Counted from the first letter of the stretch, positions 44,673-54,078 are shown. The stretch: DNA of 64,000 nt from Gordonia sp. PP30 (GCF_023100845.1 NZ_CP095864.1:3100001-3164000); one strand, 5' to 3'. A program made the numbers and translations. The notes: generated from the letters alone by a model not told the origin.

Positions 44673-46013
44673 ATGTCCGCCGCCACGACGCTCCGCTCGC
44701 TCGACGACGCCCTCCGGGAACGCGATCTCACCGCCGCGTCGTCGATCCTTCTCCCGCTGGCCCCGCAGGAGGCCGCGGCGCTCCTCGAACAACTCGCCCC
44801 ACGCCGCCGCTCCATCGGCTTCCGGCTGCTGGCGAAGGAGCAGGCCCTCGCCGTGTTCGACGACCTCGACGCCGACACCCAGGCCGTGCTGATCCACGAG
44901 CTCGGGACGACCGAGGTGGCCGCGGCCTTCGACATCCTCGAACCCGAGGACCGCGCCGCGCTCCTCGACGAGCTGCCGGCGTCGGTCGCCAAGCAGCTGA
45001 TCCGCGGCCTCTCCCCCGAGGAGCGTGAACTGACCGCGGTGGTCCTCGGCTTCCCGCGCGGCAGCGTCGGCCGCCGGATGAGCCCGGAGTTCATCCACGC
45101 GTTCGCCGACGACACCGCCGCGACCGTGCTCGACCGGGTCCGGGCGCGCGGCCACGAGGTGCAGTCGATCTACATCGTGCCCGTCGTCGACCGGTCCCGG
45201 CGGCTGCTGGGTGTCGTGAGCCTGCGCGACCTGCTGCTCGCCGACCCCGGCGCGCCCGTCGGGCCGATCGCGAAGCCGCCGATCTACGCGCACGCCGACG
45301 ACGAGGCCGAGCCCACCGCCGAGCGCTGCGTGGACCGCGGGATCTCCGCCATGCCGGTCGTCGACGCCGAGAAGCGGCTGGTCGGCATCCTCACCCTCGA
45401 CGACGCGATCGAGATCGTCGACTCCGCCCGCGACGTCGACGAGGCACGCGCCGGTGCACGCGAACCGCTGCGCGAGTCGTACCTGTACGCGTCGATCTTC
45501 GCGATCACCCGCTCGCGAGTGGTGTGGCTGTTCGTGCTGGCCGTCTCGGCGATCCTGACCGTCAACGTGCTGGAGATCTTCGAGGGCACACTGGAGCAGA
45601 AGGTGGCCCTGGCCCTGTTCATCCCGCTGCTCACCGGGATCGGCGGCAACACCGGATCGCAGGCCGCGACCACGGTGACCCGCGCGCTGGCCGTCGGCGA
45701 GGTGGCCCCGCGGGATGCGTTCCGGGTGGCCGGCAAGGAGATCCGGGTCGGTCTGACGATGGGCGCCGCGCTGGGTGTCGTGGGCTTCGGCGTCGCCTGG
45801 CTGGCCTACGAGTTCGAGATCGGCGCCGTGATCGGCCTGACCATCGTGTCGGTGTGCACCATGGCCGCCACCGTCGGCGGCCTGATGCCGCTGGTCGCGA
45901 AGACCATCCGCGTCGACCCGGCCGTCTTCTCCACCCCGTTCATCTCCACCTTCTGCGACGCCACCGGCCTGATCATCTACTTCATGATCGCCAAGGCCGT
46001 GCTGGGCATCTGA
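44673..46013 (+). CDS. mgtE: Magnesium transporter MgtE
   Basis: 446 residues. MgtE N domain (about 20-125, superhelical), a CBS pair (about 130-250, ending SAMPVVDAEKRLVGILTLDDAIEIV) that senses Mg2+, a plug helix, and five transmembrane helices (about 285-445). The pore signature is LFIPLLTGIGGNTGSQAATTVTRALAVGEV, and TPFISTFCDATGLIIYF marks the last helix. GACAAT (44660-44665) lies 7 nt before the ATG, suggesting a leaderless transcript. Confidence 0.95.
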   Translation: MSAATTLRSLDDALRERDLTAASSILLPLAPQEAAALLEQLAPRRRSIGFRLLAKEQALAVFDDLDADTQAVLIHELGTTEVAAAFDILEPEDRAALLDELPASVAKQLIRGLSPEERELTAVVLGFPRGSVGRRMSPEFIHAFADDTAATVLDRVRARGHEVQSIYIVPVVDRSRRLLGVVSLRDLLLADPGAPVGPIAKPPIYAHADDEAEPTAERCVDRGISAMPVVDAEKRLVGILTLDDAIEIVDSARDVDEARAGAREPLRESYLYASIFAITRSRVVWLFVLAVSAILTVNVLEIFEGTLEQKVALALFIPLLTGIGGNTGSQAATTVTRALAVGEVAPRDAFRVAGKEIRVGLTMGAALGVVGFGVAWLAYEFEIGAVIGLTIVSVCTMAATVGGLMPLVAKTIRVDPAVFSTPFISTFCDATGLIIYFMIAKAVLGI

Positions 46014-46033
46014 CCGCGCCGCGTGACGCCGAT

Positions 46034-46069
46034 TCACAGCCGCGTCGACCGCGACCACCGCGGCTGTGA
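46034..46069 (+). terminator. mgtE terminator hairpin
   Basis: 11-bp arms TCACAGCCGCG (46034-46044) and CGCGGCTGTGA (46059-46069), 20 bp after the mgtE stop. No U-tract. Confidence 0.65.
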
Positions 46070-46137
46070 TCGAGTGCCTCACCTATGCCAGCTCGAGGCG
46101 AGACCGGGACAACAGCGACACTTCACCAGGTGATATT

Positions 46138-46171
46138 GCTTCATATGTTCCAATAAGAGAAGATATGAAGC
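46138..46171 (+). promoter_or_regulatory. Inverted repeat operator abutting the HTH gene start
   Basis: GCTTCATAT (46138-46146) and ATATGAAGC (46163-46171) are perfect 9-bp inverted arms, 16 nt apart. The right arm ends at the base before the ATG at 46172. The segment is notably AT-rich. This is the usual look of an autoregulatory site for a toxin-antitoxin operon. Confidence 0.65.
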
Positions 46172-46870
46172 ATGACCCGGATGACCCTTGATGAGGCCGC
46201 CGAGGCACTCGGCGTCGGGCGGCGGCGTGTCGCGCAACTCGCGCACGCCGACCGGCTCGGTCCCGTTCACAGGGTCGGCCGCAATCTGCTCCTCGACGCG
46301 GTGGCGGTGCAGCGATTCGCCCAGACACCTCGTGCTCACGGCCGGGTCTTCACCGCGCCCGCCGCATGGGGGGCGCTCGACCTGCTGTCCGGTGGACGTG
46401 CACCGTGGCTGGCGGCGGACCGTCGCTCCCGGGTCCGCACCGTCCTGCGCAAGTCCTCGGCCGACGATGTCGTGCGATTGGTCGCCGACCGAGCACGGGC
46501 GCATCGCTTCCGCGCCGTCGGTGAGATCGCCGACGACCTGCGTGCGGCCGTCGTACCGACCGGAACGTCCGTCGACGCCGATCGGCTGTACCGTCTCGGC
46601 CTGTCGGCCGTCTCCGACGGAACGGTCGACGGCTATCTGACCGCGGACCGCCTGCCCCGCTATGTCGCCGAATTCGGCCTCATTCCAGACGAGTCGGGTG
46701 CCGTCACCCTCCGGGCCGTCGTCTTCGGCGAGCCGTTCGCCGATGGCCGACTCCGCGATGCCGCGATCGCGGTCGATCTCGCGGAAAGCCTCGATCCCCG
46801 GGTGCGTCGTTCCGGACTCGGCTGGCTGGCACGACTACTGGCCGATTTCGAGACCGGCGATGACCGCTGA
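46172..46870 (+). CDS. HTH-domain protein, likely antitoxin of an AbiE-like pair
   Basis: 232 residues. The N-terminal HTH (about 3-50, MTLDEAAEALGVGRRRVAQLAHADRLGPVHRVGRNLLLDAVAVQRF) resembles excisionase/MerR-type helices. The rest (about 60-230) is an uncharacterised alpha-beta domain ending in DFETGDDR. It overlaps the nucleotidyltransferase gene by 11 bp. Order, overlap and HTH match the antitoxin of AbiEi/AbiEii-type type IV systems, but the N-terminal HTH is not the usual AbiEi winged helix, so the call is tentative. Confidence 0.65.
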   Translation: MTRMTLDEAAEALGVGRRRVAQLAHADRLGPVHRVGRNLLLDAVAVQRFAQTPRAHGRVFTAPAAWGALDLLSGGRAPWLAADRRSRVRTVLRKSSADDVVRLVADRARAHRFRAVGEIADDLRAAVVPTGTSVDADRLYRLGLSAVSDGTVDGYLTADRLPRYVAEFGLIPDESGAVTLRAVVFGEPFADGRLRDAAIAVDLAESLDPRVRRSGLGWLARLLADFETGDDR

Positions 46871-47651
46871 TCGCGAGACCTGGACGGTCCCCACCCCGGC
46901 CGGCGGTTGGGATCAGACATGGCGGCTCGTGTCCGAAGTGCTGTCGGTCTCTCCCCACACCGACTGGACGATGATCGGCGGGCTGATGGTGCAGGTCCAT
47001 GCCGCGCATGCCGGTCTGCCGTTGATCAGACCGACCAACGACGTCGACATGCTGCTGCACATCGAGACGGGGGCGACGACGTTCAGCCGCACTCGCTTCG
47101 CGGTCGAGTCCATCGGTTTCGCCCTCCAGCCTCCCTCGCTCGGAGACTCGGTTCATCGGTTCGCGCGCGTCGACCCGTCGACCGGAGCCCGTGACCAGAT
47201 CGACGTGATGGTCGCCGACCATGCCGCTCCACGGGTGCTGCCGCCACCGGTCCGCGGATTCCCGGTATTCGCCGTACCCGGAGGCACCGCGGCTCTGCGC
47301 CGCACGGTGAATTGCGTCGTGCACGTCGACGGGAGAGCCCAGACGATCAGCGTCCCGGACTCGCTCGCGGCACTCGTCCTCAAAGGGGCCGCGTATATCG
47401 CCGATCATCGCGACGGTGACCGCCATCTGACCGACGCAGCGATCCTCGCCGCGGCGATACGAAACCCTCGTCGAGAGCGGTCACGCATGCGCGGCAGCGA
47501 CGGCCGACGGATCGCGGCGCTCGCCGGCGCGCTCTCCGACAGCCGCCACATAGCGTGGCGCGCGCTGGATCCCACTGTCGCGCGCCACGGCCACGACGTC
47601 ATCGAAATCCTTGCCCGGCCCGTAGAGCCCGGACCTGTGTCTCCCTTCTGA
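46860..47651 (+). CDS. Nucleotidyltransferase-like protein, AbiEii-type toxin candidate
   Basis: 263 residues from the ATG at 46860. The nucleotidyltransferase signature is visible: MIGGLMVQVHAAHAG (GG motif) followed by RPTNDVDMLLHIE (D-x-D). Further conserved-looking parts are RDQIDVMVAD (third acid) and SLAALVLKGAAYIADHRDGDRHLTDAAIL, typical of AbiEii/DUF1814-like toxins with KxxA and HxxD elements. It would transfer a nucleotide to tRNA or another target; the substrate is unknown. It is the second gene of a two-gene module inserted between mgtE and ilvD. Confidence 0.72.
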   Translation: MTADRETWTVPTPAGGWDQTWRLVSEVLSVSPHTDWTMIGGLMVQVHAAHAGLPLIRPTNDVDMLLHIETGATTFSRTRFAVESIGFALQPPSLGDSVHRFARVDPSTGARDQIDVMVADHAAPRVLPPPVRGFPVFAVPGGTAALRRTVNCVVHVDGRAQTISVPDSLAALVLKGAAYIADHRDGDRHLTDAAILAAAIRNPRRERSRMRGSDGRRIAALAGALSDSRHIAWRALDPTVARHGHDVIEILARPVEPGPVSPF

Positions 47652-47695
47652 GCACCACCCAGCCGGGACGCGAAATCATCATCGCGGTGGGCGCG

Positions 47696-47768
47696 TAAAC
47701 TGGACCGGTACCGGATTTCTCGGTCCAGCCCGACCGGAGACCTCACCACCGAACCTCTGAGGACACCA
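47696..47768 (+). promoter_or_regulatory. ilvD promoter and 5' UTR hairpin
   Basis: TAAACT (47696-47701) is a possible -10 box. TGGACCG (47701-47707) and CGGTCCA (47721-47727) form a 7-bp stem just after it. GAGGA lies 6 nt before the ilvD ATG. No leader peptide rich in branched-chain codons is present, unlike ilvB. Confidence 0.45.
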
Positions 47769-49613
47769 ATGCCAGCCTTGCGGTCCCGCACCACCACCGT
47801 CGGCCGGGAGGCCGCCGGCGCCCGCGCCCTGTGGCGCGCCACCGGAATGACCGACGACGATTTCGGCAAGCCGATCGTCGCGATCGCCAACTCGTATACC
47901 CAGTTCGTGCCGGGTCACGTGCACCTGAAGAACGTCGGCGAGATCGTCGCCGAGGCCATCGTGGCCGCGGGCGGCGTGGCCAAGGAGTTCCACACCATCG
48001 CCGTCGACGACGGCATCGCGATGGGTCACGGCGGCATGCTGTACTCGCTGCCGAGCCGGGAGATCATCGCCGATTCGGTCGAGTACATGGTGAACGCGCA
48101 TACCGCCGACGCCCTGGTCTGCATCTCGAACTGCGACAAGATCACCCCCGGCATGCTCAACGCCGCCATGCGGCTGAACATCCCGACCGTGTTCGTCTCC
48201 GGCGGCCCGATGGAGGCCGGTACCTCGGTCGTGATCAACGGTGTCGTGCGCCCCGGCACCGACCTGATCGACGCGATCTCGGCCTCCGCCGACAGCAACG
48301 TGAACGACGCCGAGCTCCTCGAGGTCGAACGCTCGGCATGCCCGACCTGCGGGTCGTGCTCGGGCATGTTCACCGCCAACTCGATGAACTGCCTCACCGA
48401 GGCGCTCGGCCTCTCGCTGCCCGGCAACGGGTCGACGCTGGCCACCCAGACCGCACGGCGCGACCTGTTCAGCCGGGCCGGCAAGCTGATCGTCGACCTG
48501 GCCACCCGGTACTACAAGAACGACGACGAGTCGGTGCTGCCGCGCAGCGTCGCCACCCGCGAGGCCTTCGAGAACGCGATGGCGCTCGACGTCGCGATGG
48601 GCGGCTCCACCAACACGGTGCTGCACATCCTGGCCGCGGCGCAGGAGGGAGAGGTCGACTTCGACCTGCACGCCATCGACGCGATCTCCCGGAAGGTGCC
48701 GTGTCTGGCGAAGGTCGCCCCGAACTCGCCGAACTACTACATGGAGCACGTCCACCGGGCGGGCGGCATCCCGGCCATCCTCGGTGAGCTGAATCGCGCG
48801 GGCCTGCTGAACAAGAACGTGCACCCGGTGCACGCCCCGTCACTCGACGCTTACCTCGCCGACTGGGACATCCGCAGCGGCACCGCCACCGACGAGGCGC
48901 TCGAGCTGTTCCACGCCGCGCCGGGCGGGGTGCGCACCACCGAGCCGTTCTCCACGTCGAACCGCTGGGAATCGCTCGACACCGACGCCGCCGGAGGCTG
49001 CATCCGCGACAAGGAGCACGCGTACACCGTCGAGGGCGGCCTGTGCGTGCTGCACGGCAACCTCGCCGAGGACGGCGCGATCCTGAAGACCGCGGGCGTC
49101 GATGAATCGCTGTGGCACTTCCAGGGCCCGGCCCGCGTGGTCGAGAGCCAGGAGGACGCGGTGCACGCGATCCTCTCGAAGGAACTGCAGAAGGGCGAGG
49201 TGCTGGTGATCCGCTACGAGGGTCCGGCGGGCGGGCCCGGCATGCAGGAGATGCTGCACCCGACGGCCTTCATGAAGGGTACCGGGATGGGCAAGTTCTG
49301 CGGTCTGGTGACCGACGGCCGGTTCTCCGGCGGTTCGTCGGGCCTGGTGATCGGCCACGCCTCCCCCGAGGCGGCCGCCGGCGGCATCATCGGCCTGGTG
49401 GAGGACGGCGACGAGATCCTGATCGACGTCCACAGTCGCACTCTGAAGGTGCTGGTCGACGACGAGACGCTCGCCGACCGCCGCGCCAAGATGGAGGCCT
49501 CCGAGCACCCCTGGCAGCCCAAGGACCGGCAGCGCACCGTCTCGAAGGCGCTGCGCGCCTACGCGAAGCTCGCCAGCTCCGCCGACAAGGGCGCCGTCCG
49601 CGTCGTCGACTGA
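47769..49613 (+). CDS. ilvD: Dihydroxy-acid dehydratase
   Basis: 614 residues. Fe-S dehydratase converting dihydroxyisovalerate and dihydroxymethylvalerate to 2-oxo acids. Cluster-binding cysteines are in [13 protein letters not shown] and [21 protein letters not shown]. Other family motifs: [39 protein letters not shown] and the C-terminal [21 protein letters not shown]. In many relatives ilvD lies away from ilvBNC; here it is 4 kb away on the opposite strand. A strong hairpin follows. Confidence 0.97.
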   Translation: MPALRSRTTTVGREAAGARALWRATGMTDDDFGKPIVAIANSYTQFVPGHVHLKNVGEIVAEAIVAAGGVAKEFHTIAVDDGIAMGHGGMLYSLPSREIIADSVEYMVNAHTADALVCISNCDKITPGMLNAAMRLNIPTVFVSGGPMEAGTSVVINGVVRPGTDLIDAISASADSNVNDAELLEVERSACPTCGSCSGMFTANSMNCLTEALGLSLPGNGSTLATQTARRDLFSRAGKLIVDLATRYYKNDDESVLPRSVATREAFENAMALDVAMGGSTNTVLHILAAAQEGEVDFDLHAIDAISRKVPCLAKVAPNSPNYYMEHVHRAGGIPAILGELNRAGLLNKNVHPVHAPSLDAYLADWDIRSGTATDEALELFHAAPGGVRTTEPFSTSNRWESLDTDAAGGCIRDKEHAYTVEGGLCVLHGNLAEDGAILKTAGVDESLWHFQGPARVVESQEDAVHAILSKELQKGEVLVIRYEGPAGGPGMQEMLHPTAFMKGTGMGKFCGLVTDGRFSGGSSGLVIGHASPEAAAGGIIGLVEDGDEILIDVHSRTLKVLVDDETLADRRAKMEASEHPWQPKDRQRTVSKALRAYAKLASSADKGAVRVVD

Positions 49614-49626
49614 TCAATCGGTGATC

Positions 49627-49659
49627 CGGCCCCGATCCGCGCACCGCGGGTCGGGGCCG
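49627..49659. terminator. Bidirectional terminator between ilvD and the hydrolase gene
   Basis: 15-bp arms CGGCCCCGATCCGCG (49627-49641) and CGCGGGTCGGGGCCG (49645-49659), with one G-T pair and a 3-nt loop, between convergent genes. Confidence 0.8.
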
Positions 49660-49680
49660 TGCGCATCGGGCGCCGCGCCG

Positions 49681-50484
49681 CTACTCGCCGCGCAGGAAGT
49701 CCGCGATCGCCGTCTGGGCCGCCGCCGAGTTGGTCACCGCGATGTGCCCCTTGCCCGCGACGATCAGCAGGCGGGCGCCGGGGATGAGTGCGGCGGTCTC
49801 CTCGAACATGGCGCGGTCGTAGAACTTGTCCTTCCCGCCGCCGACGACCAGCGTCGGCACGGAGATCGGCGGCGCGAGTCGGGCCAGGTCGAACCGGTCC
49901 TCGGCTTCGAGCGTCGTCGCCAGATCGGCCGCGGCGTCGTCGTCGGGAACCAGCCGGCGCGCGGTGATCCACCCGGTGGCCCGGCCGAGGGGTCCGAGCC
50001 CGCGCGGCATGAACTCCATGATCGCCACGCCCATCGCCGCGCGGGTGCGGCCCCGGCGAAGGAGACGCCCGGTCTGGGCCTGGTAGTGCTTGGTTTCCGG
50101 TCCGAGCCGGCAGGCGGTGCTGATCAGGACCAGCCGCCGCACCGCATCGGGATGGTCGACGGCCAGCTGCTGGACGATGCTGCCGCCGGTGGAGGTGCCG
50201 AGCACGTCCGCCCGGCCCCCGAACTCCTCGCGGATCAGTTCCGCGTACTCGGCGGCGATCCCGCGCATTCCGAGGTCCGCGGGCATGCCGCCTCGCCGGT
50301 TGACGACGACCAGGGTGCGCTCGCCCGCGAGCGTCTTCAGCGGGCCGATCGCGCCGCTGACCATGGCCTCGCTGCCGACGCCGGTCGTCGGCCACAGTCC
50401 GGCGCTGACCAGCACCGGTGGACCCGACCCGATCGCCGCGTAGGGAACGCCCGCGGCCACGCCTCGTCGGATGTCCATCGTCAC
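49681..50484 (-). CDS. Alpha/beta-fold hydrolase
   Basis: 267 residues from a GTG at 50484 that overlaps the stop of the upstream gene; an ATG at 50478 is two codons in. The nucleophile elbow is in DVLGTSTGGSIVQQLAV (G-T-S-T-G), the acid probably in VGGGKDKFYDRAMF, and the His in IVAGKGHIAVTNS. A cytosolic esterase/lipase-like enzyme of unknown substrate, coupled to the small membrane protein. Confidence 0.85.
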   Translation of the reverse strand: MTMDIRRGVAAGVPYAAIGSGPPVLVSAGLWPTTGVGSEAMVSGAIGPLKTLAGERTLVVVNRRGGMPADLGMRGIAAEYAELIREEFGGRADVLGTSTGGSIVQQLAVDHPDAVRRLVLISTACRLGPETKHYQAQTGRLLRRGRTRAAMGVAIMEFMPRGLGPLGRATGWITARRLVPDDDAAADLATTLEAEDRFDLARLAPPISVPTLVVGGGKDKFYDRAMFEETAALIPGARLLIVAGKGHIAVTNSAAAQTAIADFLRGE

Positions 50485-50903
50485 TCCTCCGTCTCCCGTC
50501 TGCCCAGCAACTCCTCGCGGTGCCGCCACGGCCAGCTCAGAACGGTCAGGGAGAACGCCCACGTCAGTATGACGATGACGAGCTCGAACGCGCCGCCCCC
50601 GCCGGTGGTGAAGATCCCGTTCTCCAGGTCGTAAAGCAGGTCCATGCTGCCGAGGTAGACGCCCGCCGACCCGGCGGCGATCAGCCAGAACAGCGCCCGC
50701 TCGCTACCGCGCAGCAGCGTCACCAGCGCCATCACGCAGGTCAGACCCAGCCATGCGTCGGCCAGCGGGAAGGCGTTCTCGAACTGGTAGTAGGCCTGGG
50801 TGTCCAGGCTCGCGATCGCCGACCGGTCGGCGAACCACAGCGTCCAGTAGACGGCGTCGAGCAGTATCGCCGCCGCCAGCATGCTCACGATGAACCGCCG
50901 CAT
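50481..50903 (-). CDS. Small membrane protein of unknown function
   Basis: 140 residues with four predicted transmembrane helices (about 5-26, 48-66, 72-90 and 103-125). MRRFIVSMLAAAILLDAVYWTLWFADRSA begins it, and the tail WPWRHREELLGRRETEE is charged. I do not recognise the family. Its stop overlaps the hydrolase start by 4 bp, forming a two-gene operon. Confidence 0.7.
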   Translation of the reverse strand: MRRFIVSMLAAAILLDAVYWTLWFADRSAIASLDTQAYYQFENAFPLADAWLGLTCVMALVTLLRGSERALFWLIAAGSAGVYLGSMDLLYDLENGIFTTGGGGAFELVIVILTWAFSLTVLSWPWRHREELLGRRETEE

Positions 50904-50989
50904 GCTGGCCAATCTAGTCCTGCCGCAGCCGCGCGCGTCCTTCTCCACCGGCACGGCGTCAACAGCCTCGGCGCATAGGTCTCGAAAGT

Positions 50990-51044
50990 GCCGAATCGGT
51001 GTTCCACACGAGCACCGATTCGGCCTTCTGGCGGCCAGAAGGCC
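50990..51044. terminator. Two adjacent perfect hairpins
   Basis: GCCGAATCGGTG (50990-51001) pairs with CACCGATTCGGC (51013-51024), and GGCCTTCTGG (51022-51031) pairs with CCAGAAGGCC (51035-51044). They mark the end of the repeat field, on the doxX-downstream side, and could stop doxX transcription before the small-membrane-protein operon. Confidence 0.6.
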
Positions 51045-51696
51045 CGACGAGCCGGCCCAACGTCCGCATCGGTCGCGGTTCGGAGCCCGCCGCACGCTTG
51101 ACCGATAGCGAGCGAGCGGGCGCGTCGGGCATGGTTTCGAGCCCTCCGCAGCCCTACTCGAGTCACGGCCACCTCGCCCAGGCCAGCCAAACGAGTGCCC
51201 TTCGCCCACGCCTGACCCACGACGAGCGAGCGGGTGCGAGGGGCGTTGTTCTGAGCCCTTCGCAGCCCTACCTAGAGGTCAGCGCGCCGTCTCGAGACAA
51301 GCAGCGAGGACTGGCCCCTCCTGAGCATGCGTGGCGGAGCTTGCGACGACACGCGGTCGAAGGGCCGAAGAACAACGCCTCTCGCACTCGCGCCCACAAA
51401 CAAAGCTCAGGCGTGAGGGAGTTGTTCTGGCCCGCCACAGCCCTCTCGAGTCACGGCCACCTCGCCAGGCCAGCCAAACGAGTGCCCTTCGCCCACGCCT
51501 GACCCACGACGAGCGAGCAGGCGCGTCGGGCATGGTTTCGAGCCCTCCGCAGCCCATTCTGGGCGCTGGCGCGCTCGCTCGAATCAAGGAGCGAGGACTG
51601 GCCCCTCCTGAGCATGCGTGGCGGAGCTTGCGACGACACGCGGTCGAAGGGCCGAGAAACCATGCCCGACGCGCCTGCGCCCACACAAAACCGAGG
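51045..51696. repeat. Repeat field with two hairpin-forming copies of a dispersed repeat
   Basis: About 650 bp, no gene. A 66-bp core is identical at 51303-51368 (copy X) and 51590-51655 (copy Y); parts of it recur at about 5290-5450. Each core lies inside its own inverted repeat: copy X arms GTGCGAGGGGCGTTGTTCT (51234-51252) and 51369-51387 (one mismatch); copy Y arms of 23 bp at 51517-51539 and 51656-51678 (perfect). The arm sequences differ between X and Y. Another about 75-bp segment (TCACGGCCACCTCGCC..., near 51160 and 51450) is also duplicated. Confidence 0.8.
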
Positions 51697-52857
51697 TCAG
51701 GCGCGAGCGAGCGGATTGGCCCCATTGAACACGATCCACAACGCCACGCTCGCCGCGATCGCGATGATCAGCCACGCGAACGACCCCCAGGCCGGGCGGC
51801 GGGCCCAGCCCCAGCGCCGGTCGAAGGAGTAGGTGCCGGGACCGCACAGGATGATCGCGATCGACGTCGCCGCCAGCACCAGTTCGTATTCGATGCCGTT
51901 GCCGTTGCCCTGCGCGGCGAAGAACCAGAGGCCACCGGCGAGGGTCACCTTGTAGGTCATGGCCACGATGATCACGCCGAGCACGGCGGATCCGGCGATC
52001 GGGGTGAGCAGGCCGAGGACCAGGAGGGCGCCGCCGATCGACTCGGAGAGGCCGGCGACGAGCGCGAGCGTGTGTGCCGCGTCGGAGTTGAAGCCGAGCG
52101 ACGGCTGCGGGCTGTTGGTCAGATAGGCCGCGAAGCCGTCGACCCCGAAGCCGCCGCGCCAGGTCGTCAGTTTCTGCAGGCCGTGGAAGAAGAACACCAG
52201 TCCGACGACGACCCGCAGGATCAGCAGACCGAGGTCGAGGGTTCCACGGCCAGGCACCGTCACCGGCACGGCCAGGTCGTCGTCGTACCGGTCGGCGGGC
52301 ACCTCGGAGTAGGCGGCGGGCGGTCCGGCGACGTCGGCCTCGTCGTCGGGGATCACGAGCGGCGCCGTGTGGGTCGGCTCGATGTACGGCAGCGGGTCCT
52401 CGGTCAGATGTGCCGGGGCACGACGTTCCCGCGCGTCGGCGTCGTCACCGTCCGCGGCATCGGTGAAGGGCTCGGTGACGACGGCGTCGCCGGCGGACCG
52501 GACGTCGATCCGGGTCGCGGAGACGCGCTCGGTGACCGGCGGCGCGTCGTCGGCGAGCGGCGCTGGAACGTTCTCGGCGGCGGGCAGAGCGTCGTCCGGT
52601 CCCTCGCTTCCGGAGTGATCGGGCGCACTCGCGCGCTTTCCGGCTTCGCCGGCGGGGTCGGCGGGGTCGGCGGCCGTCGAGGTGAACTCGACGGTCGGCA
52701 GTTCCGCGGCGGACGAGCCGTCGATGATGATCGTTTCGGGGAGTTCGCCACCGCTGTCCGCGACGACCCGCGACGCGCTGCGCGCGTGCTTGTCGTAGAA
52801 GGAGTCCCGATCGGGCTGCGGTCTCCGCGGCGGCCGGGTGTCGTCTGAACTACTCAC
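51697..52857 (-). CDS. DoxX-family membrane protein with long acidic N-terminal region
   Basis: 386 residues from a GTG at 52857. About 190 residues of acidic, Pro/Ala-rich, probably disordered sequence precede a DoxX domain with four helices (LGLLILRVVVGLVFFFHGLQKL, HTLALVAGLSESIGGALLVLGLL, AVLGVIIVAMTYKV, VLAATSIAIILCG) and a fifth hydrophobic stretch at the end. It is the positional counterpart of Rv3005c, whose product forms a membrane oxidoreductase complex with SodA and SseA in M. tuberculosis. The stop lies at the edge of the repeat field. Confidence 0.87.
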   Translation of the reverse strand: MSSSDDTRPPRRPQPDRDSFYDKHARSASRVVADSGGELPETIIIDGSSAAELPTVEFTSTAADPADPAGEAGKRASAPDHSGSEGPDDALPAAENVPAPLADDAPPVTERVSATRIDVRSAGDAVVTEPFTDAADGDDADARERRAPAHLTEDPLPYIEPTHTAPLVIPDDEADVAGPPAAYSEVPADRYDDDLAVPVTVPGRGTLDLGLLILRVVVGLVFFFHGLQKLTTWRGGFGVDGFAAYLTNSPQPSLGFNSDAAHTLALVAGLSESIGGALLVLGLLTPIAGSAVLGVIIVAMTYKVTLAGGLWFFAAQGNGNGIEYELVLAATSIAIILCGPGTYSFDRRWGWARRPAWGSFAWLIIAIAASVALWIVFNGANPLARA

Positions 52858-52938
52858 TCCTCCGACTGTAGGGCCGCGCGAGCGCAGGTCGAGCCATCGC
52901 CACCCGACGATTTGGTAACGATCGCATACTGTTGTCTC

Positions 52939-54078
52939 ATGCCCCTGTCGTTCCCCGGCGCCGCGCGCGCCGCCGCGCTCGTCGCTGCCGCCACCCTGGC
53001 CGCGGCGACGCTCGCCGGCTGCGCCGACTTCAGCGAGCAGGATCACACCGCGAACGCCGGCCCGTTCAGTTCGATCCCCGAGGGGGGCGGCGGCGCGCCG
53101 GAGACTCCGCGGACGCCCGACCCGACGGAGACCGGCCCCGCCCCGACCGGTCCGTGCGTCGACCCGAATCCGGCGGTGATCGCGACGTGTCTCGGTACGA
53201 CGGGCGGGGTCCGCCCGGCCGATCCGGAGGGCCGGTCGACGTATGTCGCCGAGCGCGTGACCGGCAAGATCATCATTTCCAAGCGGTACGGTCCGCAGCG
53301 CACCATCGCGACGGTGCCGGTCGACGGCAGCGGTGACGGCGGACTGATCGACTTCGAGCTGTCCCCCACCTACCAGCAGGACCAGTTGATCTACGCGCTG
53401 ATCTCCACGGGTTCGGACAACCGGATCGTGCGGATCGCGCCCGGCAACGCGGTGAAGGCGATCCTCACCGGCATCCCGAAGGGCGCCACCGGCAACATGG
53501 GGTCGATCAGTTTCGCGTCGCCCACCGAGCTGCGCGTGGCGACCGGCAACGCCGGGAACCCCGGTGCGGCCGGCGATCCGGGATCGCTCGCCGGCAAGGT
53601 CTTCACCATCGACCCGAATCTGACCAACCCGCGGCCGAAGATCCTGGCGTCGGGGCTCGGCGCGAATGTGGCGCTCTGCCCGGATCCGGAGAGCGGCAAG
53701 CTCTACGTCGCCGACAGCGGCGCCGCGGGTGACCGCCTCCAGCAGGTGGAGCCCGCCGGCCTCCGCACACTGTGGACGTGGGCGGACCGGCCCGGTATCA
53801 CCGGCTGCGCGGTCTCCGCCGGGATCATCTCGGTGTCGATGGCCCGCGCATTCCGGATCGACAGCCTCGCCGCGCCGACCAACGCGAGCCCGTCGGTCGG
53901 TCAGCCGCAGACGTCCGACGTCAAGGAGCAGTACGGCGCGGTCGGCCGGATGACCAGCACCGGGTCTGCGGTCCAGCTGGCGACCATCAACAAGACGGTG
54001 TCCGGTGCTCCGGCCAAGACCACGAACGACGTCGTCGCCCTCTACGCTCCGCAGTCGCAGAGCGACGACAGGCGCTGA
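52939..54078 (+). CDS. LppZ-like lipoprotein, sorbosone dehydrogenase-type beta-propeller
   Basis: 379 residues from the ATG at 52939. Signal peptide with lipobox TLAAATLAGCADFS (Cys about residue 27), a Pro/Thr-rich linker, then a six-bladed propeller of the glucose/sorbosone dehydrogenase type (YVAERVTGKIIISKRYGPQRTIATVPVDG, GGLIDFELSPTYQQDQLIYALI, LRVATGNAGNPGAAGDPGSLAGKVFTID). Anchored outside the membrane. Position and plan match Rv3006 (LppZ). The catalytic role is uncertain. CATACT 8 nt before the ATG suggests a leaderless start. Confidence 0.88.
   Translation: MPLSFPGAARAAALVAAATLAAATLAGCADFSEQDHTANAGPFSSIPEGGGGAPETPRTPDPTETGPAPTGPCVDPNPAVIATCLGTTGGVRPADPEGRSTYVAERVTGKIIISKRYGPQRTIATVPVDGSGDGGLIDFELSPTYQQDQLIYALISTGSDNRIVRIAPGNAVKAILTGIPKGATGNMGSISFASPTELRVATGNAGNPGAAGDPGSLAGKVFTIDPNLTNPRPKILASGLGANVALCPDPESGKLYVADSGAAGDRLQQVEPAGLRTLWTWADRPGITGCAVSAGIISVSMARAFRIDSLAAPTNASPSVGQPQTSDVKEQYGAVGRMTSTGSAVQLATINKTVSGAPAKTTNDVVALYAPQSQSDDRR

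Noticed and set aside
50999-51847. Open frames across the 51-kb repeat field
   Set aside because: All follow the duplicated repeat units on both strands and change with the copies; no ribosome sites and no recognisable domain.
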